Assembly: GCA_042091275.1 (NCBI GenBank)
Contig: JBELHR010000003.1
Span: 1-64,000, forward strand
Length of the DNA stretch: 64,000 nucleotides
Origin: JBELHR01 sp042091275
Lineage (GTDB): Bacteria > Bacteroidota > Bacteroidia > Flavobacteriales > Flavobacteriaceae
Direction: 5' to 3'
The notes under the pieces are model-generated. The model was given only the letters and a program-made list of their open reading frames with translations. It did not search any database and was not told the DNA's origin. Both the position numbers and the translations under genes were made by a program. This document shows positions 16,448 to 25,456 of this stretch, one piece after another (within the stretch, counting starts at the first letter, position 1; every line of letters starts with the position of its first letter).

Positions 16448-18301
16448 CTAGAAATCTAAACTTTTTAAGTAATTGTATTTCATATTCCAAACATCCATTT
16501 GAGCTTCGAACTCAGCAATGGACTTTTTGACATTAACAACAAGCGGATTGTCCTCACCAGCATTGGAAATAAAACTCAAATTATTCTCAAGCTGTTTTGC
16601 CTCGCGAACACATTCGTCAATTTTCTTGCGAACAAAATTCATTTCGGACTCCAATTTACGCACGTCATTTTGCTCCATAAGAGCATCCACTAAGGTCTTG
16701 AACCTAAACATTGCAGCCTGATCTGCAGGAACTCCCATTTTTGCAAAAACCTTCTCTAAAGCTTTGTCAAACTTAACTTCTATATGACGCTTGTTACCAG
16801 GAACTGGACCAATTGCTTTCCATTTCTCTGTAGCCGCCATTATATCATCAATAGTAGTTTCCGTATCTGCCTCTACCCTAGCCCTCAATTCATCGAGCAA
16901 GACTTTTTTGTCTTCATAAGCCTTGTTTCCTGCATTATCTTTTTTGTCTTGAGCCTGATGTAAACGATCAAAGTAATGATTACAAGCTCCCTTGAATCGC
17001 TTCCAAATAGAATCTGAAAATTTTCTTGGAACATGCCCGATGCGCTTCCACTCCGACTGAATACGCTTCATGGTTTCGGTCGCTGTTGCAAAATCATCGG
17101 AATCCTTGAGTTCCTCAGCAGTTTCTACCAAAGCCATCTTTTTATTTAGATTCTCCTGCTGCTCTTTTTTAACCTCTTTATAGAATTTGTTTTTACCAGA
17201 GTTAAATCCTCGTGTAGCGGCTTTAAACTCATCCCAAATAGCGTTACTCTTTGCTCTTGGGACCTTACCTATTGCGAAAAACTCTTCTCGCATAGCTTCA
17301 AAAACTTTAATTCCTTTTTGCCAATCGTTATGGGTCTTAAAACTATTAAAATCATAGTCTTTTATCTTTTGAATAACCTCCTGCTTCTTTTGGATGTTAT
17401 CCTCATAACTGGACTTTAAATTATTAAAATAGGCGTCTCTTTTTTGGTGAATTACTTTTGTAGCCTTACTAAATCTCGACCAGATTTCTTCTCTTTTTTC
17501 TCGAGCAACCGGGCCAAAATCCTCTTTCCATTTACGGTGGAGTTCTTGAAGTTTTTTAAACGAAGCCATTACATCGTCATGTTCTCCTAAGGACTCAGCC
17601 TCCTCTACTAACTTGACTTTTTCGTCGTAGTTATTTTTAAAATCGAGATCTCTAAAGTCGTTGCTCAAATGCAACAGATCATAAAAACGCTCCACGTGAT
17701 GGTGGTAATTTCTCCAAGTATCGTTGTATTTGCTTCTAGGAACAGAACCGATCGAATTCCAACGGTTTTTCAGCTCCTGAAACTCCTTGTACATGGTTTT
17801 TGGATCGGCGTTTTGAATGAGCTCTTTAAGCGCCTCAATAACGAGTAATCTAGTTTGTAAATTTTGATTTAATTGTTTGTCTAAGTCCCCAAAGAATTTG
17901 TCTCTTTTTTCCTTGTAGCTTTTGAGCAACTCGTTGAACTTAGATTTTTCTGGACTTGAAAACTGAAAATCGATTGAATTTCCACCTTCTGCAAGAAAAG
18001 CAGCTTTTTTCTCTGCGAGAACCTTTGCGAATTTAGCATTAAAGACAGCCTTAATAGAATCAACGGAAGACTTGATACTCTTTACTGGTTGATTATTTAG
18101 AAGGGTTTCGAACTCCGAAACTAAACGCTCAAGACTCAGTGAACTGTAATCTATCGACGCAGTTGCATCCTCTTGCTTATCTTCAGACTCCTTTGCAATT
18201 TCCTCTTCCACCTCTGCTACAGCCTTCAGCTCGGCAGCATCTTCTGTTTTAGGGGTTTCTGAATTTAAATTATCTTTTTCTTCTTTTGTCTCATCTAACA
18301 T
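16448..18301 (-). CDS. DUF349 multi-repeat coiled-coil protein
   Basis: A 617-residue highly charged protein with an acidic N terminus (residues 1-55, rich in Glu) and then about five DUF349 repeats of roughly 75 residues, each marked by a W-x-x-I/F-G-x-V-P-R core (SIGSVPRSKYNDTW, AIGKVPRAKSNAIW, RIGHVPRKFSDSIW, AIGPVPGNKR). It ends in a coiled coil. The family is widespread in Bacteroidota and has no established function; cytoplasmic, possibly nucleic-acid associated. The ATG at 18301 is preferred to the GTG two codons upstream. Confidence 0.88.
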   Translation of the reverse strand: MLDETKEEKDNLNSETPKTEDAAELKAVAEVEEEIAKESEDKQEDATASIDYSSLSLERLVSEFETLLNNQPVKSIKSSVDSIKAVFNAKFAKVLAEKKAAFLAEGGNSIDFQFSSPEKSKFNELLKSYKEKRDKFFGDLDKQLNQNLQTRLLVIEALKELIQNADPKTMYKEFQELKNRWNSIGSVPRSKYNDTWRNYHHHVERFYDLLHLSNDFRDLDFKNNYDEKVKLVEEAESLGEHDDVMASFKKLQELHRKWKEDFGPVAREKREEIWSRFSKATKVIHQKRDAYFNNLKSSYEDNIQKKQEVIQKIKDYDFNSFKTHNDWQKGIKVFEAMREEFFAIGKVPRAKSNAIWDEFKAATRGFNSGKNKFYKEVKKEQQENLNKKMALVETAEELKDSDDFATATETMKRIQSEWKRIGHVPRKFSDSIWKRFKGACNHYFDRLHQAQDKKDNAGNKAYEDKKVLLDELRARVEADTETTIDDIMAATEKWKAIGPVPGNKRHIEVKFDKALEKVFAKMGVPADQAAMFRFKTLVDALMEQNDVRKLESEMNFVRKKIDECVREAKQLENNLSFISNAGEDNPLVVNVKKSIAEFEAQMDVWNMKYNYLKSLDF

Positions 18302-18376
18302 ATCCACATGTTTAAGGTTCCATAATATATGTTCTAAATATACTAATCCCTATGCGCATGACAAAATATATAAGTA

Positions 18377-19114
18377 TTATTTGTTCCAGATTTCCCAGGC
18401 CAATTCCGCTTGATTTTTGAGCATTTCGTAACCGTTTTTGACTACTGCTCCTCGTTTTTGACCTTCAGCCAAAAAGGAAGTGATTTCCGGGTTATAGATA
18501 AGGTCAAATAAGAGGAAATCATCATTTATTCGAGAATAAGGCAATTCTAACTTTTCTTCTACATTAGGAAAAGTACCTATTGGAGTACAATTGATCAGAA
18601 TTGAGGCGCTACCAAAGCCCTCTTTCATCAAAGACGCATAAGACAAAACACCGTCTCCTGAATTTCTAGAGACAAAAGCATAAGGAATTTTCAAATCCTC
18701 AAGAGCAAATGCCACAGCCTGAGCGGCACCTCCAGTTCCGAATATCAAGGCAGAAGGACTCCCTTTTGGAAGAACTCCTTTTATACTGTCTCTGAATCCC
18801 GGAGCATCTGTATTATAGCCAATCTTTTTGCCGTCCTGAATTTTTATAGTGTTGACAGCTCCAATCTTTTCCGCAATAGGGTCCAAACCATCTAGAAAAG
18901 GAATAACAGCCTTCTTATAAGGTATCGTCACATTCAACCCTTTTAGATTTGAGGTCGTTAAAACGGGCTTGAATTCCAAGTCTAAATCTTGTATGTCGTA
19001 ATTTTTATAGGAGAGATCCGATCTTCCCAAAAGTTTAAATTTCTCCGTAAAATAGGCTTGTGAAAAACTATAAGAAATATTTCTTCCAATTAATCCAAAT
19101 TGCGATTGATTCAT
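18377..19114 (-). CDS. aroE: Shikimate dehydrogenase
   Basis: Reduces 3-dehydroshikimate to shikimate with NADPH in aromatic amino-acid synthesis. The 245-residue protein is on the short side, normal for Bacteroidota. The substrate site shows SYSFSQAYF for the usual SxSxxxHN box, NVTIPYK with catalytic Lys67, GAVNT with Asn88, and GYNTD with Asp103. The nucleotide domain begins with LIFGTGGAAQAV. The start codon overlaps the stop of the upstream DUF368 gene by four bases, so the three genes form an operon. Confidence 0.95.
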   Translation of the reverse strand: MNQSQFGLIGRNISYSFSQAYFTEKFKLLGRSDLSYKNYDIQDLDLEFKPVLTTSNLKGLNVTIPYKKAVIPFLDGLDPIAEKIGAVNTIKIQDGKKIGYNTDAPGFRDSIKGVLPKGSPSALIFGTGGAAQAVAFALEDLKIPYAFVSRNSGDGVLSYASLMKEGFGSASILINCTPIGTFPNVEEKLELPYSRINDDFLLFDLIYNPEITSFLAEGQKRGAVVKNGYEMLKNQAELAWEIWNK

Positions 19115-20112
19115 GATTTACTCGTTCTGATTTTCTTAGCAATATACTCAATCAAAAGAATAAGACTAAAAGCAATTGCGATAGTGATTAGTGCATAGAG
19201 TGTTTCTGAGCTGGACCAATCTGGGAGATATTGTTTATAGGATCTAACGATAAAATCCCCATTGGCATCGGTCAAGGGACTTCCATCCTCACCTAGTTGG
19301 TAAACCTTTTCTTTCCAAGGCCACACAACAGCCAAGGATCCGAGAATAAAACCTATGATTATAGCGATTACCCGATTGTAGAAACGCTTTAAAACAAAAC
19401 TCAATAAATTGGAAAACATAATCAAACCAGTAAAAGAGCCCAATCCAAACATCAAAATCACCAACAACGAATCCAACTGTTCTGGTCTGGATAGAAAACT
19501 AAAATCCCATTGCGCAATCTGAAATAGGGTTTTGGACAAAACATTAACCGAATCGACCATCAAAAGGACGTAGTTCCCCATCAACATCAGGATAAAACTG
19601 CCTGACAAACCAGGTAATGTCATCCCAGATACTCCTATTATTCCACAAACAAACACGTAAAAGAGATTGTCATTTTCCGTTCCCTGACTTACAAAAAGAA
19701 GACTGACACCTACACTGGTACCAATAATTGCACTCAAAATATTCTTGGTATTCCAGGCGTCATAGTCCCTTGCAATCAAAACAACAGAAGCCAAAACCAT
19801 ACCAAAAAAACAAGCCCAGACGTAAATCTCGAAATGACGAATTAAGTAATCCAGAACAAATGAAAAGCCAAAGTAGCTAATCAGACTTCCTATAAGAAGT
19901 GGAAACAAAAACGGACCGTTAATATATCTGTAAAAGGATGCAAATCGAAAGGATATCAGAAGTTTAAAGGCTTTTAGGTTTATCTTCTGAAGGGAGTAAA
20001 TCAAGTCTCCATAAAAACCCAAAACAAAAGAAACAGTACCACCGGATACTCCGGGAATCTTGTTCCCAATCCCCATCACAATACCCTTTAATATTAAAAT
20101 TATGTTGTGCAA
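19111..20112 (-). CDS. DUF368 (PopT-type) undecaprenyl phosphate transporter, copy 2
   Basis: DUF368 proteins have been reported as PopT-type translocases that recycle undecaprenyl phosphate across the inner membrane for cell-wall synthesis. This 333-residue protein shows the family's internal repeat: IPGVSGGTVSFVLGFY near the N terminus and LPGLSGSFILMLMGNY in the second half, with about nine hydrophobic segments. A hydrophilic loop of about 40 residues precedes the last segment. It follows the paralogous gene by 10 bases and overlaps aroE. Transport of the same lipid by both copies is inference. Confidence 0.87.
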   Translation of the reverse strand: MHNIILILKGIVMGIGNKIPGVSGGTVSFVLGFYGDLIYSLQKINLKAFKLLISFRFASFYRYINGPFLFPLLIGSLISYFGFSFVLDYLIRHFEIYVWACFFGMVLASVVLIARDYDAWNTKNILSAIIGTSVGVSLLFVSQGTENDNLFYVFVCGIIGVSGMTLPGLSGSFILMLMGNYVLLMVDSVNVLSKTLFQIAQWDFSFLSRPEQLDSLLVILMFGLGSFTGLIMFSNLLSFVLKRFYNRVIAIIIGFILGSLAVVWPWKEKVYQLGEDGSPLTDANGDFIVRSYKQYLPDWSSSETLYALITIAIAFSLILLIEYIAKKIRTSKS

Positions 20113-20122
20113 TTCTCACTTT

Positions 20123-21043
20123 TTATGACTTGCTATTCGCGAATCGTTCTAAAGCAAAGATAAGGATGAATCCAACAGAAGCAGCAATTAAAGCCAAAGC
20201 AATTTTAGGCTCTCCTTCGAAATTGACAGGAAGTACGCTTTTCTCGATAAGCGCTACTTGTTCCCCATGACGATCCATCCGCCATTCCAATACGTCTTTC
20301 CAAGGCCAAACTTTATTCAAAGAACCTATAATAAAACCACATAGAGCTAGGAGTGTGATATCTTTAAAATTTGTAAACAACCACTTTAAAATCTTAGCAA
20401 AGCTCAAAATACCTATTACTGCTCCGGAGATAAACAATAAAATTGATTTTATATCAAAAGACTCGACAGCCTCCAAAACCACCTCATAAGAACCTATAAT
20501 AACCAAGATAAAAGAACCTGAAATTCCCGGCAATATCATGGCGCATATTGCCAATGCCCCCGAAAAGAAAAAGAGCATTGAAGACGCCTCTCCATCGGTC
20601 ATCGGCTCCAAAAGAGTAATATAATAAGCGACAAGAGTCATTAACAGTCCAATACCAACACCTAATAGTGAGACTTTTGAAATACTCTTAAAAATCACAA
20701 AAACACTCGACAAGACAAGACCAAAGAAAAAGGACCATACTAAAATAGGTTGTTCCTTTAACAGAAAACTAATAGCATTTGCTAGACTAAAAACACTGAC
20801 TGCAATACCAGATAACAAAGTCAGTAAAAACTTACCATTTGCTTTTTTCCAAAAAGAAGTAAATCCCTCTTGCTTTAGAACCTTTAGCAATCCTAAATTA
20901 ACTCCATCAATGGAACTTACTAACTCCTCATAAATACCGGAAATAAAAGCGATTGTCCCTCCCGAGACTCCAGGAACGACATCAGCGGCCCCCATGGCCA
21001 TACCTTTTAAGAATAAGAAAATTGAGCTCTTTGAGTTTTGCAT
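20123..21043 (-). CDS. DUF368 (PopT-type) undecaprenyl phosphate transporter, copy 1
   Basis: A 306-residue polytopic membrane protein and clear paralogue of the next gene: VPGVSGGTIAFISGIYEEL near the N terminus and LPGISGSFILVIIGSYE in the second half, with a matching WPWKxVL region and a final hydrophobic segment. The two halves look like an inverted-repeat transporter fold. The ATG at 21043 is preferred over the GTG at 21055, since a TAGTTTTG element at 21064-21057 would place transcription start close to that GTG. Confidence 0.87.
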   Translation of the reverse strand: MQNSKSSIFLFLKGMAMGAADVVPGVSGGTIAFISGIYEELVSSIDGVNLGLLKVLKQEGFTSFWKKANGKFLLTLLSGIAVSVFSLANAISFLLKEQPILVWSFFFGLVLSSVFVIFKSISKVSLLGVGIGLLMTLVAYYITLLEPMTDGEASSMLFFFSGALAICAMILPGISGSFILVIIGSYEVVLEAVESFDIKSILLFISGAVIGILSFAKILKWLFTNFKDITLLALCGFIIGSLNKVWPWKDVLEWRMDRHGEQVALIEKSVLPVNFEGEPKIALALIAASVGFILIFALERFANSKS

Positions 21044-21056
21044 TGCGTTTTTCACA

Positions 21057-21064
21057 CAAAACTA
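21057..21064 (-). promoter_or_regulatory. -7 promoter element of the DUF368-DUF368-aroE operon
   Basis: TAGTTTTG on the minus strand fits TAnnTTTG, 13 bases before the ATG at 21043 and just after the TPR gene stop. No upstream TTG at the usual distance. Confidence 0.45.
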
Positions 21065-21073
21065 AGATATTTT

Positions 21074-22581
21074 TTAAGCTCTCGGGTTTAGGTCTTGATA
21101 ATTCTTTAAAAACAACTCTGGAAAGACTTCTCGAATTAATAAAATATATTCGGGATCTTGGTCTTTTGCCTTTTTTAGAATTAGAGTACCCATATCTTGA
21201 TTTCCATGCAAATAGTGAAGAGCACCTAATCTATAGGTAAGCGCAGCAGTGTTCATATGAATTTTCAGTCCCATTTCGGTATAGGCTAAAGCACTAGTAT
21301 TTAAGCCTGATAAAACCATGGAATCAATCAACTTTAACCAAACATCTAAATCGCCTTCATTTAGTTTTAGACAAGCTTTGAGGGATTCAATGCACTCGTC
21401 ATATCTCGCTAATTCAAAGGAAAGGTCCGCATACAACTTGAGGTAATCAAAATTATTTGAATCAATATTCAACAATGCCTGGCAATAATAAAGAGCCTTG
21501 GATCTATCCTCCTGACCTTGATAACATTTGGCCAATGCATACCACCCTTTTTCTAACAAAGGATCTTCTACCGTTGCTTCCGCATAATATTTTATAGCCT
21601 TCTCAATATCTCCAAGTTTTTCAAAGCATCTTCCTACACGATAAAAAACATAAGATGTTGGGTCATCTAAGTCTAGGCTGATCAAATAATTCTCTATTGC
21701 CTCTTTTGGACGATTCAATTTTTCCAAAGTCTTTGCTTTCTCCACATAGGCTCCGACAAAGGCTTCATCAATTAGGCTTGCGAAATCAAAAGCTCTATAA
21801 GCCTCCTCGTATTGACCTTCGTTAAAATATTGTCTACCCAATTGATGCCACGCTATTTCACTGTAGGGATTTATATCGATAAATTCCAGCAAGTACGAAA
21901 TTGCTTTAGCGGAATTTTTCTGCATATCAAAACAGTAGACTACATTAAAAAGAGCTGCAAAATCATCTGGATTATCTTCTAAACACTGCTCAAAAAATCC
22001 TCTTGCACGATTAAAGTCGTTTAAATAAATGTACTCCATACCTATTAACAACCAAACGTCTACTAAATTGTCCGTAAATTTAAGAGCCATATCTAAAAGC
22101 TCCACAGCTTTTCGGTGATCGTGTTGTTTGGAGTAAATATCTGCTTGTTGAATATAGANNNNNNNNNNNNNNNNNNNNNNNNNNNNNNNNNNNNNNNNNN
22201 NNNNNNNNNNNNNNNNNNNNNNNNNNNNNNNNNNNNNNNNNNNNNNNNNNNNNNNNNNACAGCTTTTCGGTGATCGTGTTGTTTGGAGTAAATATCTGCT
22301 TGTTGAATATAGACCTCTGCGTTGTTTGGCTCAATTGCCTCCAAGCGTTTGAGAAGTCGAAAAGCTTTGTTAAACTCTTGATCGAAGATTAACATTTCTG
22401 CTTTTAAAATAAGTAAGTTCGAAGATTCTGGATGTTGCTCTAAACCTAGGCTCAATGCCTTTTTCGCTAAACTCTGCTTCCCAATTTCAATGTAATAATC
22501 GATGATGTCTTCAAATTCTGTAGCGTCAAAGAAATAAACATTATTCGTCTTTAACATGGATTCAAACTTCGATAATGACAT
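21074..22581 (-). CDS. Tetratricopeptide repeat protein (interrupted by a false assembly gap)
   Basis: The gene is cut by 100 Ns (22159-22258). Both sides of the gap carry the same 55 bases; deleting one copy and the Ns removes 155 bases and puts both halves in one frame, giving a 450-residue protein starting MSLSKFESMLK. It consists of about eleven TPR units (for example EAYRAFDFASLIDE, AIENYLISLDLDDPTSY, KALYYCQALLNID), with no signal peptide or membrane segment. TPR proteins act as protein-interaction scaffolds; the partner is unknown. It should be annotated as intact. Confidence 0.85.
22104..22313. other. Assembly gap of 100 Ns with 55-base duplicated flanks
   Basis: Bases 22104-22158 and 22259-22313 are identical over 55 positions on either side of exactly 100 Ns. 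This is what scaffolding produces when two contigs overlapping by one assembly word are joined without merging. The duplication is not a biological repeat. Confidence 0.92.
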
Positions 22582-22630
22582 ATTGTTTTGCTTTATGTGC
22601 GGCTCGGTGAAAGCAACATGGATTACTCAA

Positions 22631-22638
22631 CAAAGATA
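22631..22638 (-). promoter_or_regulatory. -7 promoter element of the TPR gene
   Basis: TATCTTTG on the minus strand, exact TAnnTTTG, 50 bases before the TPR start at 22581. Confidence 0.5.
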
Positions 22639-22705
22639 AAGCTATTTATGTGTACTATTGTTAAGGTTAAAATAATCTTTTCCACAAACTAATTAACAGA
22701 TTTAC

Positions 22706-22713
22706 TATATTTG
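22706..22713 (+). promoter_or_regulatory. -7 promoter element of the pyrR-pyrB operon
   Basis: TATATTTG, exact TAnnTTTG, ending 23 bases before the pyrR ATG. The implied leader is under about 25 bases, too short for an attenuator. Confidence 0.65.
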
Positions 22714-22736
22714 TTACGTAAAGCCTAAATATTCAA

Positions 22737-23276
22737 ATGAAATTAAAAACACTACTTAAAAAAGAGGAAATTGATATCATTTTAAACAGGTTAGCTTGCC
22801 AACTTTTGGAGAAGCACGGAGATTTTAAAGATTCCGTATTGATTGGACTTCAGCCAAGAGGTTCACAGTTAGCACAAAGACTGGGAGATTTACTCAAAAA
22901 CCAATACCAAATTGAAAATATTGATTTAGGATTTTTGGACACCACTTTTTTTAGAGATGATTTTAGAAGAAGAGAAAATCCTTTGGAAGCAAACTCGACA
23001 AAAATTGATTTTCTAGTCGAAGATAAACGAGTAGTTTTTATCGACGACGTTTTGTTTTCGGGAAGAAGTGTAAGAGCAGCACTCAGTGCTATCCAGAGTT
23101 TTGGGAGACCCAAAGAAATTGAACTTCTCGTTTTGATTGACAGAAGATTTTCGAGAGACCTTCCAATACAGCCAGATTATAAAGGAAGACAGGTAGATGT
23201 TTTGAATAATGAAAGAGTAATTGTACAATGGGATGGCTCGGAAGACGAGGATCGCGTTTTAATAACTAATGACTAG
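22737..23276 (+). CDS. pyrR: PyrR: uracil phosphoribosyltransferase / pyr regulator
   Basis: A type I phosphoribosyltransferase of 179 residues. The PRPP-binding motif is VVFIDDVLFSGRSVRAA (about residues 98-114), preceded by the GLQPRGSQLA loop and the TTFFRDDFRRR flexible hood typical of PyrR. In Firmicutes PyrR binds pyr mRNA to control attenuation and has secondary uracil phosphoribosyltransferase activity. Here the leader is too short and there is no intergenic space to pyrB, so only the enzymatic role is supported locally. It heads an operon with pyrB, a STAS-like gene and rnz. Confidence 0.93.
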   Translation: MKLKTLLKKEEIDIILNRLACQLLEKHGDFKDSVLIGLQPRGSQLAQRLGDLLKNQYQIENIDLGFLDTTFFRDDFRRRENPLEANSTKIDFLVEDKRVVFIDDVLFSGRSVRAALSAIQSFGRPKEIELLVLIDRRFSRDLPIQPDYKGRQVDVLNNERVIVQWDGSEDEDRVLITND

Positions 23277-23277
23277 T

Positions 23278-24213
23278 ATGAAAAGCCTAAGTGTAGAACA
23301 TCTTTTAGGAATAAAATATTTAAAGAAAGAGGATTTAGATTTAATTTTTGAAACTGCCGATCAGTTTAAAGAGGTAATCAACAGGCCAATCAAAAAAGTC
23401 CCCTCTCTTCGAGATATTACCATTGCCAATTTATTTTTTGAAAACTCGACTCGAACCAAACTCTCTTTTGAGTTAGCGGAAAAAAGACTTTCTGCGGATG
23501 TTATAAATTTCTCAGCAGGTCAATCCTCTGTCAAAAAAGGAGAGACTCTGATCGATACGGTGAATAATATTCTGGCTATGAAAGTGGATATTGTCGTAAT
23601 GAGACATTCCGATGTCGGAGCGGGAGTGTTCTTATCTAAACACGTCAATGCCAAAATAATCAACGCTGGAGATGGTACTCACGAACACCCAACTCAAGCC
23701 CTCCTCGATTGTTATTCTATCCGAGAAAAATTTGGAGAGGTCAAAGGTAAAAAAGTAGTTATTCTCGGGGATGTACTCCACTCTAGAGTAGCGCTGTCTA
23801 ATATTTACGCACTGAAACTCTTAGGAGCAGAAGTTATGTTATGTGGTCCTACCACCCTAATACCTAAATACGCAAAAAGTTTAGGGGTAAAAGTTTCCCA
23901 CAATCTTAAAGAAGCTTTGGAATGGGCAGATGTGGTGAATGCATTGAGAGTTCAAAACGAGAGAATGGACGTAAGCTATTTCCCTTCTACAAGGGAGTAT
24001 GCTAAATTGTTTGGAATCAATAAAAAAATCCTTTCTGAATTGGATAAGGAAATTGTGATCATGCACCCTGGGCCCATCAACCGAGGTGTTGAACTTACCA
24101 GTGATGTCGCTGACGCAGATCAAGCCATCATACTGGATCAGGTAGAAAATGGAGTTGCGGTTAGAATGGCCGTTATTTACTTATTAGCGCAACAAATCAA
24201 GCACGAATCATGA
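23278..24213 (+). CDS. pyrB: Aspartate carbamoyltransferase catalytic subunit
   Basis: Condenses carbamoyl phosphate with aspartate in the committed step of pyrimidine synthesis. The 311-residue protein contains FFENSTRTKLSFELAEKRL (the carbamoyl-phosphate STRT loop), the GAGVFLSKH region in place of the 80s loop, HPTQALLD, and HPGPINRGVE in the aspartate domain. The ATG at 23278 is preferred over the one at 23269, because homologues start a few residues before LSVxHLLGIKYL. No regulatory pyrI is adjacent. It overlaps the following gene by four bases. Confidence 0.96.
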   Translation: MKSLSVEHLLGIKYLKKEDLDLIFETADQFKEVINRPIKKVPSLRDITIANLFFENSTRTKLSFELAEKRLSADVINFSAGQSSVKKGETLIDTVNNILAMKVDIVVMRHSDVGAGVFLSKHVNAKIINAGDGTHEHPTQALLDCYSIREKFGEVKGKKVVILGDVLHSRVALSNIYALKLLGAEVMLCGPTTLIPKYAKSLGVKVSHNLKEALEWADVVNALRVQNERMDVSYFPSTREYAKLFGINKKILSELDKEIVIMHPGPINRGVELTSDVADADQAIILDQVENGVAVRMAVIYLLAQQIKHES

Positions 24214-24545
24214 ATGTAAGCGAAAGAAAAAATTACGTTTTAGTTACCCCTTCAACCAGTACTTTTGAGGTCTTTAGAGATAAATTCAAAGATCAAAAAC
24301 ACCGATGGACGGATAAGCATGTCGTTCTAGATTTAAAAAACATTGAAAACTTGTGTAGAGAAGATCTCGCTTCTTTTTTGCCCTCAGTTATAGAGCATAA
24401 AGAAACTAAATCCTCTTTTATCGTTCTAGCCAATGGGATTCACCTCGAAGAATTAGAAGAAAAAGGAATGAATGTGGCGCCAACCTTGATTGAAGCTGAA
24501 GACCTAATGGAAATGGAGGCTATCGAAAGAGATTTAGGATTTTGA
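24210..24545 (+). CDS. STAS-like small protein encoded with RNase Z
   Basis: An 111-residue protein with alternating strand and helix segments and the C-terminal signature NVAPTLIEAEDLMEMEAIERDLGF. I recognise this as the small STAS-like or anti-sigma-antagonist-like protein that commonly precedes rnz in flavobacterial genomes. No catalytic residue is evident. It overlaps pyrB by four bases and rnz by four bases, so the three are translated together. A role linked to RNase Z is inferred only from the conserved neighbourhood. Confidence 0.75.
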   Translation: MNVSERKNYVLVTPSTSTFEVFRDKFKDQKHRWTDKHVVLDLKNIENLCREDLASFLPSVIEHKETKSSFIVLANGIHLEELEEKGMNVAPTLIEAEDLMEMEAIERDLGF

Positions 24546-25456
24546 TCAACGAACTCACTATTCTGGGATGCCATTCCGCTACACCGAGAGCGAATGCATA
24601 TCCCAGTGCACAATTACTTTGCCTAAGAGGACGTCATTTTCTTATTGACTGTGGCGAAGGAACGCAAATGAGAATACGAGAGCAAAAAATATCATTTGCA
24701 AAAATTAAACATATTTTTATCTCCCATTTACACGGAGATCACTTTTACGGCTTAATCGGTTTGATATCGACCTTTAGTCTTTTAAACCGAGGACCAGAAC
24801 TTCATATTTACGGACCGAAAGGACTCAAAGAAATCCTACTTTTACAATTAAAACTAAGCGAATCTTATACGAGGTTCCCATTGGTGTTCCACGAATTGAC
24901 CAGTAAGCATTCCGAAAAGATTTTTGAAGACGACAAAGTTGAAGTATATACAGTTCCCCTATCTCATAGAGTTTATACTAACGGATTTCTCTTTAAGGAA
25001 AAAGAAAAAGAACGCAAACTCAATATAAGTGCTATTGGCGAATATCCCGAAATAGAAATTTGCGATTATCAAAACCTCAAAGATGGAAAAGACTATGTTT
25101 TGGAATCAGGAAAGGTTGTAAACAACGGGGAATTGACTTTTGATCCAGATAGAGCCAAGAGTTTTGCCTATTTGAGCGACACCTCTTATAAACCGGACAT
25201 CTGTGAACTCATCAGCAAATGCGATTTAATCTACCACGAATCGACCTTCCTAAAAACAGAGGAAGCTCTTGCCAAAAAAACAAAGCATAGCACAGCAGAA
25301 CAAGCTGCTAAAATAGCGGAACAAGCCAAAGTAAAAACACTTTTATTAGGACATTACTCCAACCGCTATAAAGGTACAAGTGAATTTATACAAGAAGCAA
25401 AGCGTATTTTCCCTTCTGTAAAAGCTGCCGAATCTGGGAAAAAATTTACCTTTTAA
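24542..25456 (+). CDS. rnz: Ribonuclease Z
   Basis: A metallo-beta-lactamase-fold endonuclease that trims the 3' trailer of tRNA precursors. Residues 1-304 contain LTILGCHSATPR, the core ISHLHGDHFYGLIGL motif that binds two zinc ions, PLSHRVYTNGFLF for the third ligand group, YLSDTSYKPD with the bridging Asp, and LLGHYSNRY near the C terminus with the last His. An exosite-like arm is in the middle (residues about 155-190). The start is a TTG inside the stop codon of the upstream gene. Cytoplasmic. Confidence 0.95.
   Translation: MINELTILGCHSATPRANAYPSAQLLCLRGRHFLIDCGEGTQMRIREQKISFAKIKHIFISHLHGDHFYGLIGLISTFSLLNRGPELHIYGPKGLKEILLLQLKLSESYTRFPLVFHELTSKHSEKIFEDDKVEVYTVPLSHRVYTNGFLFKEKEKERKLNISAIGEYPEIEICDYQNLKDGKDYVLESGKVVNNGELTFDPDRAKSFAYLSDTSYKPDICELISKCDLIYHESTFLKTEEALAKKTKHSTAEQAAKIAEQAKVKTLLLGHYSNRYKGTSEFIQEAKRIFPSVKAAESGKKFTF

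Noticed and set aside
22104..22313. 55-base direct repeats as a mobile-element target or recombination site
   Set aside because: They flank exactly 100 Ns, occur twice in the window with the same length, and merging them repairs reading frames; an assembly artefact explains all of it.
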